Source: Stictocephala bisonia (lineage: Eukaryota > Arthropoda > Insecta > Hemiptera > Membracidae). From it: a stretch of 64,000 nt of DNA. The position numbers were made by a program, and so were the translations under genes. The notes under the pieces are model-generated. The model was not told the DNA's origin. It saw only the letters and a program-made list of their open reading frames with translations, and did not search any database. Shown piece after piece: positions 1-12,590 of this stretch (position 1 is the first letter of the stretch; the number at the start of each line of letters is the position of its first letter). Where the stretch lies: contig JAQJVL010000325.1 in assembly GCA_035578905.1 (NCBI GenBank), positions 848,198 through 912,197 on the forward strand, read 5' to 3'.

Positions 1-2346
1 CCCACCTACACATAGACGCACAGTGGTATTGACACACCCACCTACACATAGACGCACAGTGGTATTGGCACACCCACCTACACATAGACGCACAGTGGTA
101 TTGGCACACCCACCTACACATAGACGCACAGTGGTATTGGCACACCCACCTACACATAGACGCACAGTGGTATTGGCACACCCACCTACACATAGACGCA
201 CAGTGGTATTGGCACACCCACCTACACATAGATACAGAGTGGTATTGGCACACCCACCTACACATAGACGCACAGTGGTATTGGCACACCCACCTACACA
301 TAGACGCACAGTGGTATTGACACACCCACCTACACATAGACACACAGTGGTATTGACACGTCCACCTACACATAGACGCAGAGTGGTATTGGCACACCCA
401 CCTACACATAGACGCACAGTGGTATTGACACACCCACCTACACATAGACACACAGTGGTATTGACACACCCACCTACACATAGACGCACAGTGGTATTGG
501 CACACCCACCTACACATAGACACAGAGTGGTATTGACACACCAACCTACACATAGACACACAGTGGTATTGACACACCCACCTACACATAGACGCACATT
601 GGTATTGGCACACCTACCTACACATAGACGCACAGTGGTATTGACACACCCACCTAAACATAGACACACAGTGGTATTGACACACCCACCTACACATAGA
701 CGCAGAGTGGTATTGACACACCCACCTACACATAGACACACAGTGGTATTGACACACCCACCTACACATAGACGCACAGTGGTATTTGCACACCTACCTA
801 CACATAGACGCACAGTGGTATTGACACACCCACCTACACATAGACGCACAGTGGTATTGACACACCCACCTACACATAGACACACAGTGGTATTGACACA
901 CCCACCTACACATAGACGCTCAGTGGTATTGGCACACCCACCTACACATAGACACAAAGTGGTATTGACACACCCACCTACACATAGACGCACAGTGGTA
1001 TTGACACACCCACCTACACATAGACGCACAGTGGTATTAACACACCAACCTACACATAGACACACAGTGGTATTGACACACCCACCTACACATAGACGCA
1101 CAGTGGTATTGGCACACCCACCTACACATAGACGCACAGTGGTATTGGCACACCTACCTACACATAGACACACAGGGGTATTGACACACCCACCTACACA
1201 TAGACGCACAGTGGTATTGGCACACCCACCTACACATAGACGCACAGTGGTATTGACACACCCACCTACACATAGACACACAGTGGTATTGACATACCCA
1301 CCTACAGATAGACGCACAGTGGTATTGGCACACCCACCTACACATAGACGCACAGTGGTATTGTCACACCTACCTACACATAGACGCAGAGTGGTATTGA
1401 CACACCCACCTACACATAGACACACAGTGGTATTGACACACCCACCTACACATAGACGCACAGTGGTATTGGCACACCCACCTACACATAGACGCACAGT
1501 GGTATTGGCACACCCACCTACACATAGACGCACAGTGGTATTGGCACACCTACCTACACATAGACACACAGTGATATTGACACACCCACCTACACATAGA
1601 CGCACAGTGGTATTGACACACCCACCTACACATAGACACACAGTGGTATTGACACACCCACCTACACATAGACGCAGAGTGGTATTGACACACCCACCTA
1701 CACATAGACACACAGTAGTATTGACACACCCACCTACACATAGACGCACAGTGGTATTGGCACACCCACCTACACATAGACACACAGTGGTATTGGCACA
1801 CTCACCTACATATAGACGCACAGTGGTATTGGCACACCCACCTACACATAGACACACAGTGGTATTGGCACACCCACCTACACATAGACGCACAGTGGTA
1901 TTGGCACACTCACCTACACATAGACGCACAGTGGTATTGACACACCCACCTACACATAGACACACAGTGGTATTGGCACACCCACCTACACATAGACGCA
2001 CAGTGGTATTGGCACACCCACCTACACATAGACGCACAGTGGTATTGGCACACCTACCTACACATAGACGCACAGTGGTATTGGCACACCCACCTACACA
2101 TAGACGCACAGTGGTATTGGCACACCCACCTACACATAGACGCACAGTGTTATTGGCACACTTACCTACACATAGACACACAGTGGTATTGACACATCCA
2201 CCTACACATAGACACACAGTGGTATTGACACACCCACCTACACATAGACGCACAGTGTTATTAGCACACCCACCTACACATAGACACACAGTGGTATTGG
2301 CACACCCACCTACACATAGACACACAGTGGTATTGGCACACCCATA
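1..2346. repeat. 36-bp minisatellite array A (about 65 units, truncated by window edge)
   Basis: A tandem array with an exact 36-bp period, seen in every row from the first base to 2346. A typical unit reads CCCACCTACACATAGACGCA followed by CAGTGGTATTGGCACA. No indel is evident, so the period stays constant. Variation is concentrated at a few sites: GACGCA versus GACACA, TTGGCA versus TTGACA, and CCCACC versus CCTACC. Most changes are G/A or C/T transitions, and the first is what decay of a CpG would give. Because 36 is divisible by three, one forward frame stays open for the whole array as a 12-residue repeat (HPPTHRRTVVLA-like), but the substitutions change amino acids freely. I read it as non-coding DNA. 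The array shares period and about 26 of 36 positions with the array near 35.6-35.9 kb. Confidence 0.97.
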
Positions 2347-4164
2347 GACCGACAATGATGACCATTCACCTTTCCTCACATACACGTAACTTAATAGTTG
2401 TACATAAACCTGAATTCAAATTAAACCTCACAACTTTCAAATAAGAACAAATATACAGTATTTCAGAAAAATAATGATGTTGAACTGGCCAGTTATCTTA
2501 AAGTGACTTATACTATTAAAATTTTAAGACTAAAATATTCCTTCTAAGAAATATTTCATAATTTATAAATTGTTTCTAAAAATAAAATATTTTAATTATT
2601 TTTGTATCAAAACTAATTATACAGACTATATTTACTTCACCTTGTACAAAAAACTTTAAACATTAAAAAACCAGTAATGCCTCTAGAAAGAAACTTAACA
2701 AAAAATTAATTTACAAAAAAACTCATGCAAACCTTTCTACAAACCTTTTCCTGGTTGTGACCTCGGTTGTTACGATTTGCACCACAGTAACTACAGGAAG
2801 TGGGGAGCATCATCCCTCTTGACGTGGAGAGTGTGTTAGCAAGAGCCATGTTTAATGGAAGTGTTGTGTCAAGTGAGAACTGAATGGAAGTGAACCGAGC
2901 TTGGGTTTTGTGGATCCATTGGGGCAGTCGAGGACTGTGATAGAAATTCTCCTGTGGTTGGGGGGCTTTTGTGTGGACATATCATGTCAGTCTTCGGGTT
3001 TATAAATCTTGCTTATGATGTAAATTAACAGAACCTAGTATTTCTCTGGTGTGTAAAAGATAACAAAGTTGAACAAGTATGTAATATTTCCAATCAAAGA
3101 CAGGGGTGTAGGGATCAAAAATACTTTTTATTACTAAATAAAAAATTATCGTATAAAATAATATACTTGAAAATAGAAACAGAATCAAAACTGTAACTAT
3201 TTAATTTTATTTTATATTATAAATTTCTTTGTAAATCATAACTTATGTTAGAATAGTAATATTTTTCTTAGCAATAGCAATAGCAATATGTTATCTTACA
3301 ATTTCTTAGTAAGATGAGCCTATTTTTCCAACACAGTATCTTTGGTAATTGAGTTTATTCTTTTATCTATGTCGCTAGTCGTGTTATAACTGTACATTCG
3401 GAGAGAAGTGTAAAGCAAGACCTGAAGAATACATGTTATTATTATATTATTTACCTGCTACTAAGATAATCTTATATACAACTTATCAGTCTTGAATTTC
3501 ATTTAAAGAAGACCATTCTTTCAATGTAAGCTACATTTATTTGTGGCACTATTCATAAACAATTATAAAAATTGGATTGTTGAATTGGATTAAACAACGT
3601 TACAATTATTTTATGTACACTATATAATACATAGACCGCATGAAAATATAACTACCAATATATTTTTTAAATTTTATTTAATGTTCTTAAAATAAGTAAA
3701 ACATGCAATATTTTTAACAACAACATTGCTAAAGTGTCCTGCATTCACAGTTTTGTTTTATGTTATATCATATACTTTCGACCAAATGGGATCAATATAG
3801 AAACCGTTCAAGCCAAGAAATTAATAAACTCGCTTGAGTGAGTACGACTGCAATATCTTTCTTGAGACGTTTTTGTTAATCGAGTGAGAACATTTCTTAT
3901 GTTATTGCGATTATATTGTCTTAAAATTACATTATTAAGAATTTAAATAAAGTAGTCATGCAGCTAAACTTATAATATTTGTTCAACTTTAATAGAATAC
4001 GATAACTTAATTTTGTCTTAGTTCAAGAGCCTGTACGATATTGTGAGGGCGTTTGCGCTTAGACTGGATATTTTATATCAGCAATATTTTCCCATCGCAA
4101 AAATATTTTCAGTCTTAGTTTCCGAATTCAGTTATTATTTGTAGTTTTCATAAAATTAATATTT
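2347..4164. other. AT-rich non-coding sequence
   Basis: No coding signal was found. A less AT-rich patch near 2750-2990 has no recognisable motif or open frame. The short triplet GCAATA repeats three times near 3270. Everything else is AT-rich unique-looking sequence. Confidence 0.6.
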
Positions 4165-4300
4165 ATTTCATTTGGCTCAGTGGACAAGTGTTTAGACTCT
4201 GTACTTCAACGTCCACGGTTTGAATCCCAAACTTAGCTAAGGGTTGGTGCTTCACTTGTTGAATAAAGATCACGCAGTGCCCTGCAGGTACAAGTGAACT
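4165..4300 (+). mobile_element. tRNA-derived SINE (head with A and B boxes)
   Basis: An RNA polymerase III type 2 promoter is visible. TGGCTCAGTGG at 4173-4183 fits the A-box consensus exactly. GGTTTGAATCCC at 4217-4228 fits the B box with one change from the usual GGTTCGA. The 34-bp gap between them is the spacing of a tRNA gene. No complete cloverleaf follows, and the downstream part (to about 4300) is not tRNA-like. I therefore call it a SINE head with part of its body rather than a tRNA gene. Confidence 0.7.
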
Positions 4301-6508
4301 GGTGAGTTAAGTTGCCATTAAAACGAATATTAGATTAATGAATATTAGAATATGTCATTAAACCTTAATTTTTATTTTCTATATAATTTTTAGTTAATAT
4401 ATATAGTCACCTAATCTGTTTATTTTAAATTAGTTCAGTTTTGATTTATAATATAAAAACCTAAAATACAATGTTCTGATACATATTGTTATTATTTCGG
4501 TTAAAAAATAATTTTGAGGTTATTGACCTAATTTCTGTTGTAAAGTACAAAGTAATATTATTTGTCAAACCTGTCATTATTTGTACTTCGTTCAATACAC
4601 ATTAACACATTATGAATAACAATGGCAATGTTACTTATTCATATTGTGATTAAATACATCTTTATATTTTAAAAAAATTTAAATTATTTTGTATACGTAA
4701 GTTAAGTACTATTATTCACAAAAAGGGTTTCCAACATTATTTCCTCGATAAAATGAATATTTTAAAACCCAAAAGTAAGCTGTATAGGTAGAAACATTTT
4801 TATTTTACTTTTAACGAGAGTTAAATTGTGCTTAATATAATAGTTTTAAAAGTATTACATACTATCAAAAGAATATATATAATTATCATGTAAGATTTTT
4901 AATATTTATACTAAATAAATAGTACTCTTTCTGCATTATTAAAAAATATTTATTATGGATACAATTGGCATTCTATTTTAGTGGAGCAGTGAACAAAACT
5001 AGAACAATTGTCAGCTAACAAGACTGAAGGACGTGATGGGACTTGCAGTGTTCATTTGGCCTGTCTCTTGATTAGTGAGATGTATCCCATTGTATAAAGA
5101 CAGATAGGATAATGTAGCATTTTCTATTTGGGTCATCCTTTTGAAATATATAAACACCTGTTTCATGTATTTTCCTTAATATAAAACTGTACTAGTGTTT
5201 TAGTTAAAAACTAGGTAAGTGTAAAATGTAATTATACAAGAAGACGTATTTTTGGTAATTATATGCAACAATTTAAATACAGTATGAATTAGTGAAATAT
5301 TTAATTTAATAGATTTTATGTAGCCCCGTAACTGTGGTATTATACAAATAATGGTATTATACCATTCAAATAAATAATAGTAATTCTTTATTATGCATGT
5401 TATATTTTGAAAATTCCTTTTCATTAAAACTCAATTTATTTTTGTAAACCTGTAAATAGAATATTACTTCTAAAACATGCTGTAACAACCCTCAATGTTG
5501 GATCTGTTCGACAAGTACTCTACCAATTCTGAAACAATTAGTTTTTTGGCATTTGTTGGGTGTTTTAAATATTGTTTCCCTATTTAAATATTAATATCCC
5601 GGGCCATTGCTTTAAAGTCAATCAATGTTTTTTTATTTTTGTTTTTTTTTTTCAATAAAAAGGTGTATCCATACAAATTCTTTATTTGAAAAATTGCGTT
5701 GAAATGTGGTATCTTTACTTATGTCCATACTGAACTATTCTGATAGTAAGAAAAGGGTTTTATATAAGTTAAATTTATTATAATATTGGTTCCTGCACGG
5801 TCTTGACTTTCAGTTTGCTCAGGATTAGCCAAAACCATTTATTGATAACCATTTCTTTTAAATCTTAAGACACTTTCAACAATTTATATGTATTCTGTCC
5901 ATATTTTAAAAGTTAGTTTAGGTGTTGATAAACACATTTATCTGACACATAATATGGAACTTTAAAAGAAACACCATATTATTGTTATCTTTTACAACAC
6001 CAAAGAATGTTATCTTTTACAATCCTTATTGTCATACAGCGTGTACAAAACTATCTACACGAGTTCTATGACATTGTTCTTAGGTGAAATGAAGTAATAA
6101 ACTTAATACAACTAGTGTTCTATTTTTGTGTCTCCATGTGTTTTTACAATTAAATATGTTTAAACCAGAATTACAAAATGAACTAATTGTTTTACAATAA
6201 AGAGCTAAGATAGGTAATAGTTTGTGGTATTAATACGAAATAAAGCGGTAACTTACTGTCGAGAATCAAAGAAAATTCAAAGAAATTACAATGATTTTTT
6301 TTGTGACACTTTAACTGTGTGACATTGTAATGATATTTGGTTGATAGTTAGTATATTTTTCAATTGCATTTCCTATTAGAAAAATATACAGTTTCCTTTA
6401 GGAAGATAAATCACATTATTGGAACAAGTACATATTAGAAATAGTAAAAAAAATGCATAAGTATAGTTTCAAAATATGTATGGGGTTAGTTAGGAAGTAG
6501 TAGAACTA
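4301..6508. other. AT-rich non-coding sequence
   Basis: Apart from the satellite-related monomer listed separately, I see no gene, RNA or organised repeat. There is a short T tract near 5636-5655. The only open frame of note, about 74 codons on the minus strand at 5200-5424, is low-complexity AT translation with no recognisable motif. Confidence 0.55.
4977..5050 (+). repeat. Single divergent monomer related to the 111-bp satellite
   Basis: The stretch around AGTGGAG, AACAAAAC, ACAATTGTCAGCTAACAA and ACTGAAGGACGTGA follows the same order and nearly the same spacing as the core of the 111-bp satellite at 38.8-43.3 kb (AGTGGAG, AACAAAAC, ACAATTGTCGGCTAACAA, ACTGAAGAACGTGA). Similarity fades on both sides. 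It is one copy, not tandem. It may be a relic of a dispersed element from which the satellite arose, or a stray monomer. Confidence 0.7.
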
Positions 6509-6597
6509 TTACGTCAGTATGGCATTAACGTAAGCCCCAGTTTGGTATACAGTCACCCGGGGGATAATAAAATTACAACTAATCCACTCTGCATGTC
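6509..6597 (+). repeat. Dispersed repeat R1, copy 1
   Basis: Shares a block with 61791-61880, including AAGCCCCAGTTTGGT, ACAGTCACCCGGGG (ACGGTCACCCGGGG in the other copy) and TAAAATTACAACT (TAAAACTACAACT). Both copies are in the same orientation and both are preceded by ATTACGTCA. No coding potential. It is an interspersed repeat fragment of unknown class. Confidence 0.75.
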
Positions 6598-9379
6598 AGG
6601 TGGTGTTATGTTCACAAATGTCCAGCATCATTGGTTTTACTGTATTCGTTACACATACATTGAGGGATAAATTCAAAATGCAATTCAGCCTTAATGGGGT
6701 TTTGATCAATTATTTTTAAAATGTTGTCGAAGGTGCAAGATTGAAACAATGGTAATATAAATCAGGCCTTGGTAAAAAAGGCTTTTTATCAACTTATATA
6801 GTGTTAGAAATTAGGTTTTACTTAAAATATTTTTCGTTAAACTTATCTTCTTTTTTAATTTACCAAAATTAAATATTTGGTGTAGCAAGTAACTAAATAT
6901 TTTGTAGATACTTCATAATATCAAACGTTTTCAACAGTCAAAACACACATTTCAACTTAAAGTACATTTTATTGTTAAAAATGTTACTATAACGTGACTG
7001 TAATGTATTAAACACTCCTTAGGAAGAATTAACTTAGAAAATCTGTAAAATTCAGCAAGTAATACCTTATTCCCCTCTGATATTGTTATTATAATGCAAG
7101 GAACTGGTATTATTTTGAATAGTTTAAATAATGAATAACAATGGCATAATTTTAAATGTTACATATAGATTCCTCCTTTAAAGAACCTACCTTTTATTCT
7201 GTATATTAGGTTGAGATAGACCTACAGTTATAGATTAGATTAAGAAAATTACAGAGTGAAAGAAAATAGCGTAGACCTAATGTAACCTCTTGAACAGTAA
7301 GGGCTCAGTGAGGCTGGAGAATTTGTTCATTTATTAGTATTAACACTAAACTCGAGCCTGAAAGCATTCTGAGTGAAGTTGTAAAACATTAAACAATGCT
7401 AAGTAAAGCTTTGCAAGGTACGATTGTTTTAGAGAGTCGAGGCTTTACACGTGGCATTAATTTATTCTCTGTTATTTGGAGGAATTTCAATTAATTACAA
7501 GGACCTTAAAGAAAATTATTCAAATCACTCTCGTTAAAAAAACTTTTTTTTTATTTGGAGAAGTGTTGAGTGTTCGATACTATTAAGTCATTTGTTAAAT
7601 CGTTCTGTTTACATTACGCTTCTTAGATTATAATGTCTGTACCAAAAGCCTAGTAATGTGGTTCTTATATGCTGAAATTGTGTAATTCTAAACATAAGGA
7701 CAGCTAGTCTCAATAAGTATAGCCCGATTATATGAAGTATGTAATTTATTTTTATGAATTATACCTTATTTCATATAATTATGACCTTTTTGGTGTTTTA
7801 TGTCTTTATGTAACCAAAACAATCACTTGAGATTTCTATTTATAGATGAAATCTGACAAGTATGAACCAGTACATAATTGTTAAAATTTATTTTACTAAA
7901 ACTAAATATAAATAGATAATATATAAATAATTGACCAGTGATTATACCAGTTTTGACGGTTGTTACTTTTACCATTGATATAGTAAAATCAATGCTTTTA
8001 CTAACAAGCTCATACATTATTATATAATTATAAATAAAGAAGGATGAATTTAATAGGAATAATAATTAGCACGTAACGAATTTTTATTTTAAAATAACAT
8101 ATTTTAATTTCACTTATACATTTTACTGTCATTAGTTGTAATCTATTCATAAACATTTAAATGTAATATAATATACACACGACGTGGGAAGATTATAAGA
8201 TTGTTCTGTTGATGTTTTTAGATAATATCCTGTCTTTATTCTATATTGATTTATTGATGCGGCCGAATAGTACTTATTCACAACAAAAATAAGAGATCTT
8301 TTCTTCATAAGTCGTAAATTATTATAATAACACTTTCCTAAATAAATTTTCAATAGTCTTTGAAGTTTTAAATTTACCTCCAAACGTCATTAATAATTTA
8401 ATTATATTTCATTATGGTCTTAAAATTGAATTTGGTATTGGTATATTCCATTAAATGTGAACTTAATTTGTAAAGCAAATAATTCAATATTAGGTTTTAT
8501 AAACATATTGGGAAAGTGTCTGCATTAAATAGAAACCTATGATTAAAATATTTCATCTACGTAGTTTTTTTTAAGCATAGTGGTTCAACTATCACGTTTT
8601 AGACAAAACATATGTGTTTTATTTCTGTATAAATTAGATGTTCGTTGACTTGGCTAATTAATAAAACTCATATGAGTAACTCTAAATAGTAAAGAACACC
8701 TTAATTTCTATTTTCTTTATAGTGAGCTAAAAAACATTACGTATTGATTGCAAGTTTCACCAATATTCAAAACTAATTTTACGTTTTAAAATCTTATGGT
8801 TCTTAGTGTTTTAAATCATTTAAGGAAAGAAGAGAGAGACAAAGGGGTCAAATAAAATGTTTTTGTTAACTATCGGTTAACTGCTATTTTAGAGAATAAA
8901 TATAAAATTTAGAAAATTAAGGTTATTTTCTAAAGAAAATACGCTCAAAGAAGATTAGAAAAAATTCAACAATCTTCAAGGATGTATAGTGTTTGATTGA
9001 ATATAAACACTTTACATCACAACACCTGACTCACGCTCCATGATTCAAAATTCTAAAATGATATTAAAAAATGATACTTACTCGTTTAAACAAACTTTAA
9101 CTACAAATAGCCTTAACTATAAACTCTTAGACAGGGCATGTATTTCAAACTTATTTAATGTTTATATAAATTAAAAAATTATAAATTTCTAATCTTTGAA
9201 ACTATTTCAATTTATAGAAGAACAAGTTTTAAATACAAATAAAGGCAGATTAAATTGCCATATCTAAAAATATATTTATTCCTTACATTTTTATTTAAAT
9301 TTTATTTTGAAGAAATGTATTTTGAAATGCAATTAACTCAGCAATTAATACGATGTCTGCCCACTTTACATGGAACCTA
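6598..9379. other. AT-rich non-coding sequence
   Basis: I see no supported gene. Minus-strand open frames of 64-78 codons at 7823-8017 and 8147-8383 are AT-rich translations without recognisable domains. A short GA-rich tract lies near 8830. Confidence 0.55.
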
Positions 9380-9450
9380 TCCACTCCCTCTGAGGTTCAC
9401 GCCACATAATTCACCTCTAACTTTCCTACTTGTAATTAAATGTCAGCTTC
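9380..9450 (+). repeat. Dispersed repeat R3, copy 1
   Basis: Matches 30457-30540 in the same orientation. Shared blocks include CCCTCTG, GTTCACGCCACATAA (GCTCACACCACATAA in the other copy), TCAC and TACTTGTAATTAAATGT. It lies inside a 75-codon open frame at 9255-9482 that I attribute to chance. Confidence 0.7.
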
Positions 9451-10578
9451 CCCAGCTAATCCCTTACTTATGCTTAAGGTAACCCCAGAATAAACCACTA
9501 TTTTCAGTATAAAACTAAATAACATAAAATTAAATTCTTCAAAACGCTCAAAATTCAACAAAATGTATATAATAACGTAGACTGTTAAATAACTTATTAA
9601 GTTGTTTTTATCTGAACTCTAAATTGTTTATAATTTAAAGGAGTTTTCATATTTTTATTAAATCTGCTAAACAGTTAGGATTATGAAAAATACAGGTTTT
9701 TCTCTAATAAACAGTTTCATGTCATTGTTAATAGAACTAAACAAAGCCACCTTACATCCAAGTGGGGCTTAGGGGGTTCCTTTTGATAAATAAAATTACT
9801 TTATTTATAGATCGGAATATATAATGTGTATGAAAGAATAAACTTATTTTCCTGTTCAGGGGATAAAATTAAGTCTTAATCTTCTTTCTTATATAAATGA
9901 ATATGAGGCGAGAAAAGAGTTTATATGGGTTTTCTATGCCCATCATAGATGTAATAATATTCAGGAAGTATTAAATATACAGGGTATCACTGTAAAAGTG
10001 GTAAATAAAAACTTATTTCGGGATACCCAAATATTTTTTGTAAATAGACTGTACGGAAAAAGTTCCAAAGGACTTGCTTCAGTAAGGTAACCTATTTAAA
10101 ATTAGAAAACGTATCAAATTATATGAAAAATGAAAATTCCTCTTAGAGTTCTTTGAAGAATCTGAAAAACATCAACTTTTCGATCAAAGATGTTCTGCTG
10201 GTGGGTGTTCGAGAACATATATGACTTGGCAAAACGGATATAAGTTGGACCAACTTACTGCATAAATTTCTCCATTCTCTCACTTGGTTCTCGGTTACAA
10301 ATATCACTTTGAAAGGGGATTTGCATGGAAAGCGGTGACAGGAAAACTGTATATGAGTTTTAGTAGCTTTCTGGGAAATCCTCTGTTACGATAACACTTG
10401 TTTTTTATTATTTGATGAAGAATAGTTCCATTAAACATAATTATAAATGAACTCTCTTTTGTCATAACGTTGTATTGTTTTTTAGTGATCTTGAAAATGC
10501 AAGCCCATCTGGCAGAATACTTAAATTAAACGATATTAGTTTCCTGATCTTAAATGAGAGTCTTCATTTGCCATACTG
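9451..10578. other. AT-rich non-coding sequence
   Basis: Nothing beyond AT-rich unique-looking sequence is visible. No open frame or repeat stands out. Confidence 0.5.
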
Positions 10579-10626
10579 ATCAGTATAATCACAGAATATC
10601 TGTCTATATTCAGTGATTATACTGAT
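10579..10626. repeat. Hairpin with perfect 14-bp stem
   Basis: ATCAGTATAATCAC at 10579-10592 is perfectly complementary to GTGATTATACTGAT at 10613-10626, leaving a 20-nt loop. It is isolated and not part of a longer palindrome. Too short on its own to call a microRNA precursor. Confidence 0.75.
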
Positions 10627-10987
10627 AACACTACTAATGTAAAAAATGAATTCAATAATATTTACGATTCTTTATAATTACAATCATACTAGATTTTTAG
10701 CTCTGCAACATTATTTTTTTCAATTTAATGTAACTTTATGAAATGAAAAACATATTCCCTTTTTTTAATAATCACACATGTATGTACATATACACTTACG
10801 TTTTGATTTTAAAAACTGAAATAGCTCTCTTTTGTTCCTGTTTGTGTAAACAATCTTGTACTGGTTATGATTGAAGTGACAGATATTTTTATTGATTACA
10901 TCGAACCACGTTAGTATTTAAGATAGAGCCTACCTAGTGCCACTATATATTTAGTATGATTTGGTGCATTATTAATACCAACACGGC

Positions 10988-11018
10988 GTCCACTCGATGG
11001 TTGCCATCGACGTGGACA
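10988..11018. repeat. Strong hairpin just upstream of a SINE
   Basis: GTCCACTCGATGG pairs with CCATCGACGTGGAC across a 3-nt loop (TTG), giving 13 base pairs with one bulged G. It is far more GC-rich than its surroundings and lies about 60 bp before the SINE-like sequence that follows. Confidence 0.75.
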
Positions 11019-11064
11019 TTACTATACAAATCTAGGGTGTCCATGTTGGATGATAGTCAAAGTT

Positions 11065-11310
11065 CAGATGTTGTGTAGTGAAGAGAACTAAGGGTCAGAC
11101 TTATCAGTTAGCTGAAAATCAGACCAACACTACGTGGTTCGGATTCCACGTGAAGCCGTAAGTCCCATATTTGTACTGGCTATTGGGCTATTAATAAATA
11201 AACCTTTCTGAGCTAAGTTGAACTCAGATAGTAACTATGACTACACTTATTCACCTACACTCATCACACTCATTTACATCTCATATTCGCCCATATCTCT
11301 ACGATCTGCG
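11065..11310 (+). mobile_element. tRNA-derived SINE, probable full copy
   Basis: GGTTCGGATTCC at 11136-11147 is a good B box inside a short hairpin (ACGTGG...CCACGT). The A box is not clear. The 3' part at 11176-11290 (CTGGCTATTGGGCTATTAATA, then CCTTTCTGAG, GTTGAACTCAG, TAGTAAC, TGACTACACT) recurs at 57493-57590. A conserved body downstream of a pol III-like head in two places is what a SINE family should show. Confidence 0.65.
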
Positions 11311-11969
11311 TCTTAGAGATTAATAATAATGAATATTTTAATTTACTAAATTTTGTTAGACTATTTAAATTATCTGTTTAGGTTATCAATAAAGTTATAT
11401 TTATTAGTGGTTCTCGCTGATAAGAATATCTTAGTGAGGCCAATGAATACCAATTATATGTATGAAATTCAATATTTTCCATACTCATTAAGTGTTAATA
11501 AATATTATAATATGTTTTTTTATCTATACAATATTTACTTAACGTATTGGGTATATGTTTACGAAATATTTTATATTTAAACTAATAGAAAATTCACTGT
11601 AATCTACAATCTGTATTTCAGTCGTTATATTTAAATCTAAGAAGGACGAATGTCACAGAAGTTAAAACAGTCTTTTTTATAAACCAACTACATTGCGTAT
11701 CTACATTTCCTTTTGTCAAATAAACCTTTGAGAGACAATTATATAAGGCGAATGGTTTAACAACTTGCAGACAAGTATTGTTGCATCAAACTTATCTTTG
11801 TGAGATCCTTACACTTGGGTTTCAGTTAATGCTACCATAGCTACACAACTTTGACATTAGCTTATTTTGTAAAGACATTTCCCTTACAATGAAAAGTTCC
11901 TTATCCTATCTAGCTCTGTAGGAGATAACAACATCGATTGTGTTTTTCTCTCATAAGCTTGTTAATATA
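11311..11969. other. AT-rich non-coding sequence
   Basis: The 75-codon frame at 11353-11580 is a Tyr- and Leu-rich AT translation with no recognisable motif. Nothing else is seen. Confidence 0.5.
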
Positions 11970-12105
11970 TGTTGGTCTTTCGAGATATAAAACAATTTTG
12001 AACATTAAAAACACCAAAAAAAGATTGCTAAGTGTTGTTCTTTATATATATTGATTGCTATATACAAAGAACAACACTTAGCAATCTTTTTTGGTGTTTT
12101 TAATG

Positions 12106-12147
12106 TTCAAAATCGATTTCTGTCTCGAAAGACCATCATCAGTTGAA
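12106..12147 (-). ncRNA. Hammerhead-ribozyme-like core (left arm of foldback)
   Basis: Read on the minus strand in order. Stem I 5' strand TTCAA (12147-12143). CTGATGA (12142-12136), which fits the invariant CUGANGA. Stem II GTCT-TTCG-AGAC with a UUCG tetraloop and a flanking T/A. GAAA (12120-12117). A two-base-pair stem III, AT with AT around the loop CG. T at the cleavage position, which satisfies the NUH rule. Stem I 3' strand TTGAA (12110-12106), which pairs perfectly with TTCAA. This is type I topology. Departures from a canonical hammerhead are a G beside stem II that has no partner, and a very short stem III. Hammerheads with minimal stem III are known from Penelope-like elements and some other eukaryotic retroelements. 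Activity is inferred only. Confidence 0.6.
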
Positions 12148-12496
12148 AACAGAATAAAAATAGGGTTATAAATATATTTAACTTTAGATAATTAATTCAA
12201 CAGCTGACACTATACAAATTTAAATAAAAATGTATATGGATAAGTTGTAGACCTTGTAAAATTTTACAATTTTGCATCTTCATGATAGAATCAAACATAA
12301 TATTATCAAACATAAAATCAAATAAAATTTCACTCAAATATTATGTTTAATTCTATCATGAAGATGAAAAATTATAAAATTTAAAAAGATCTACAACTTA
12401 TCCATCTACATTTTTATTTAAATTTGTATAGTTTCAGCTGTTGAATTAATTATTCTAAAGTTAGATATATTTAAAAAACCCTATTTTTATTCTGTT

Positions 12497-12538
12497 TTAA
12501 ACTGATGATGGTCTTTCGAGACAGAAATCGATTTTGAA
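12497..12538 (+). ncRNA. Hammerhead-ribozyme-like core (right arm of foldback)
   Basis: The inverted partner of the core at 12106-12147. CTGATGA is at 12502-12508, the GTCT-TTCG-AGAC stem at 12511-12522, GAAA at 12524-12527, and the stem III, cleavage position and TTGAA strand at 12527-12538. The core is identical to the left-arm copy, but the upstream stem I strand is TTTAAA instead of TTCAA, which breaks one pair. This copy is probably weaker than its partner. Confidence 0.55.
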
Positions 12539-12590
12539 CATTAAAACACCAAAAAAGATTGCCAAGAGTTGTTCTTTATATATATAAAAA

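Larger units (their letters stand above)
11970..12590. mobile_element. Compound foldback element with three copies of one terminal sequence
   Basis: A palindrome of about 534 bp spans 12057-12590, with its axis near 12320. The left arm is about 12057-12300 and the right arm about 12335-12590. Arm sequences such as GAACAACACTTAGCAATC (left) and GATTGCCAAGAGTTGTTC (right) pair with few mismatches. Immediately to the left, 11970-12056 is a third, more diverged copy of the terminal sequence in plus orientation. It forms its own near-perfect hairpin of about 50 bp per arm with 12062-12115. No open frame is present, so it is non-autonomous. The arms hold hammerhead-like cores, listed separately. 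Confidence 0.85.

Noticed and set aside
23..2347. Open frame of 774 codons with a 12-residue repeat
   Set aside because: It starts at GTG, exists only because the DNA repeat is 36 bp without indels, and its variants are amino-acid-changing transitions with no sign of selection on protein.
10579..10626. MicroRNA precursor
   Set aside because: The stem is only 14 bp, shorter than a typical precursor, and no other support is visible.
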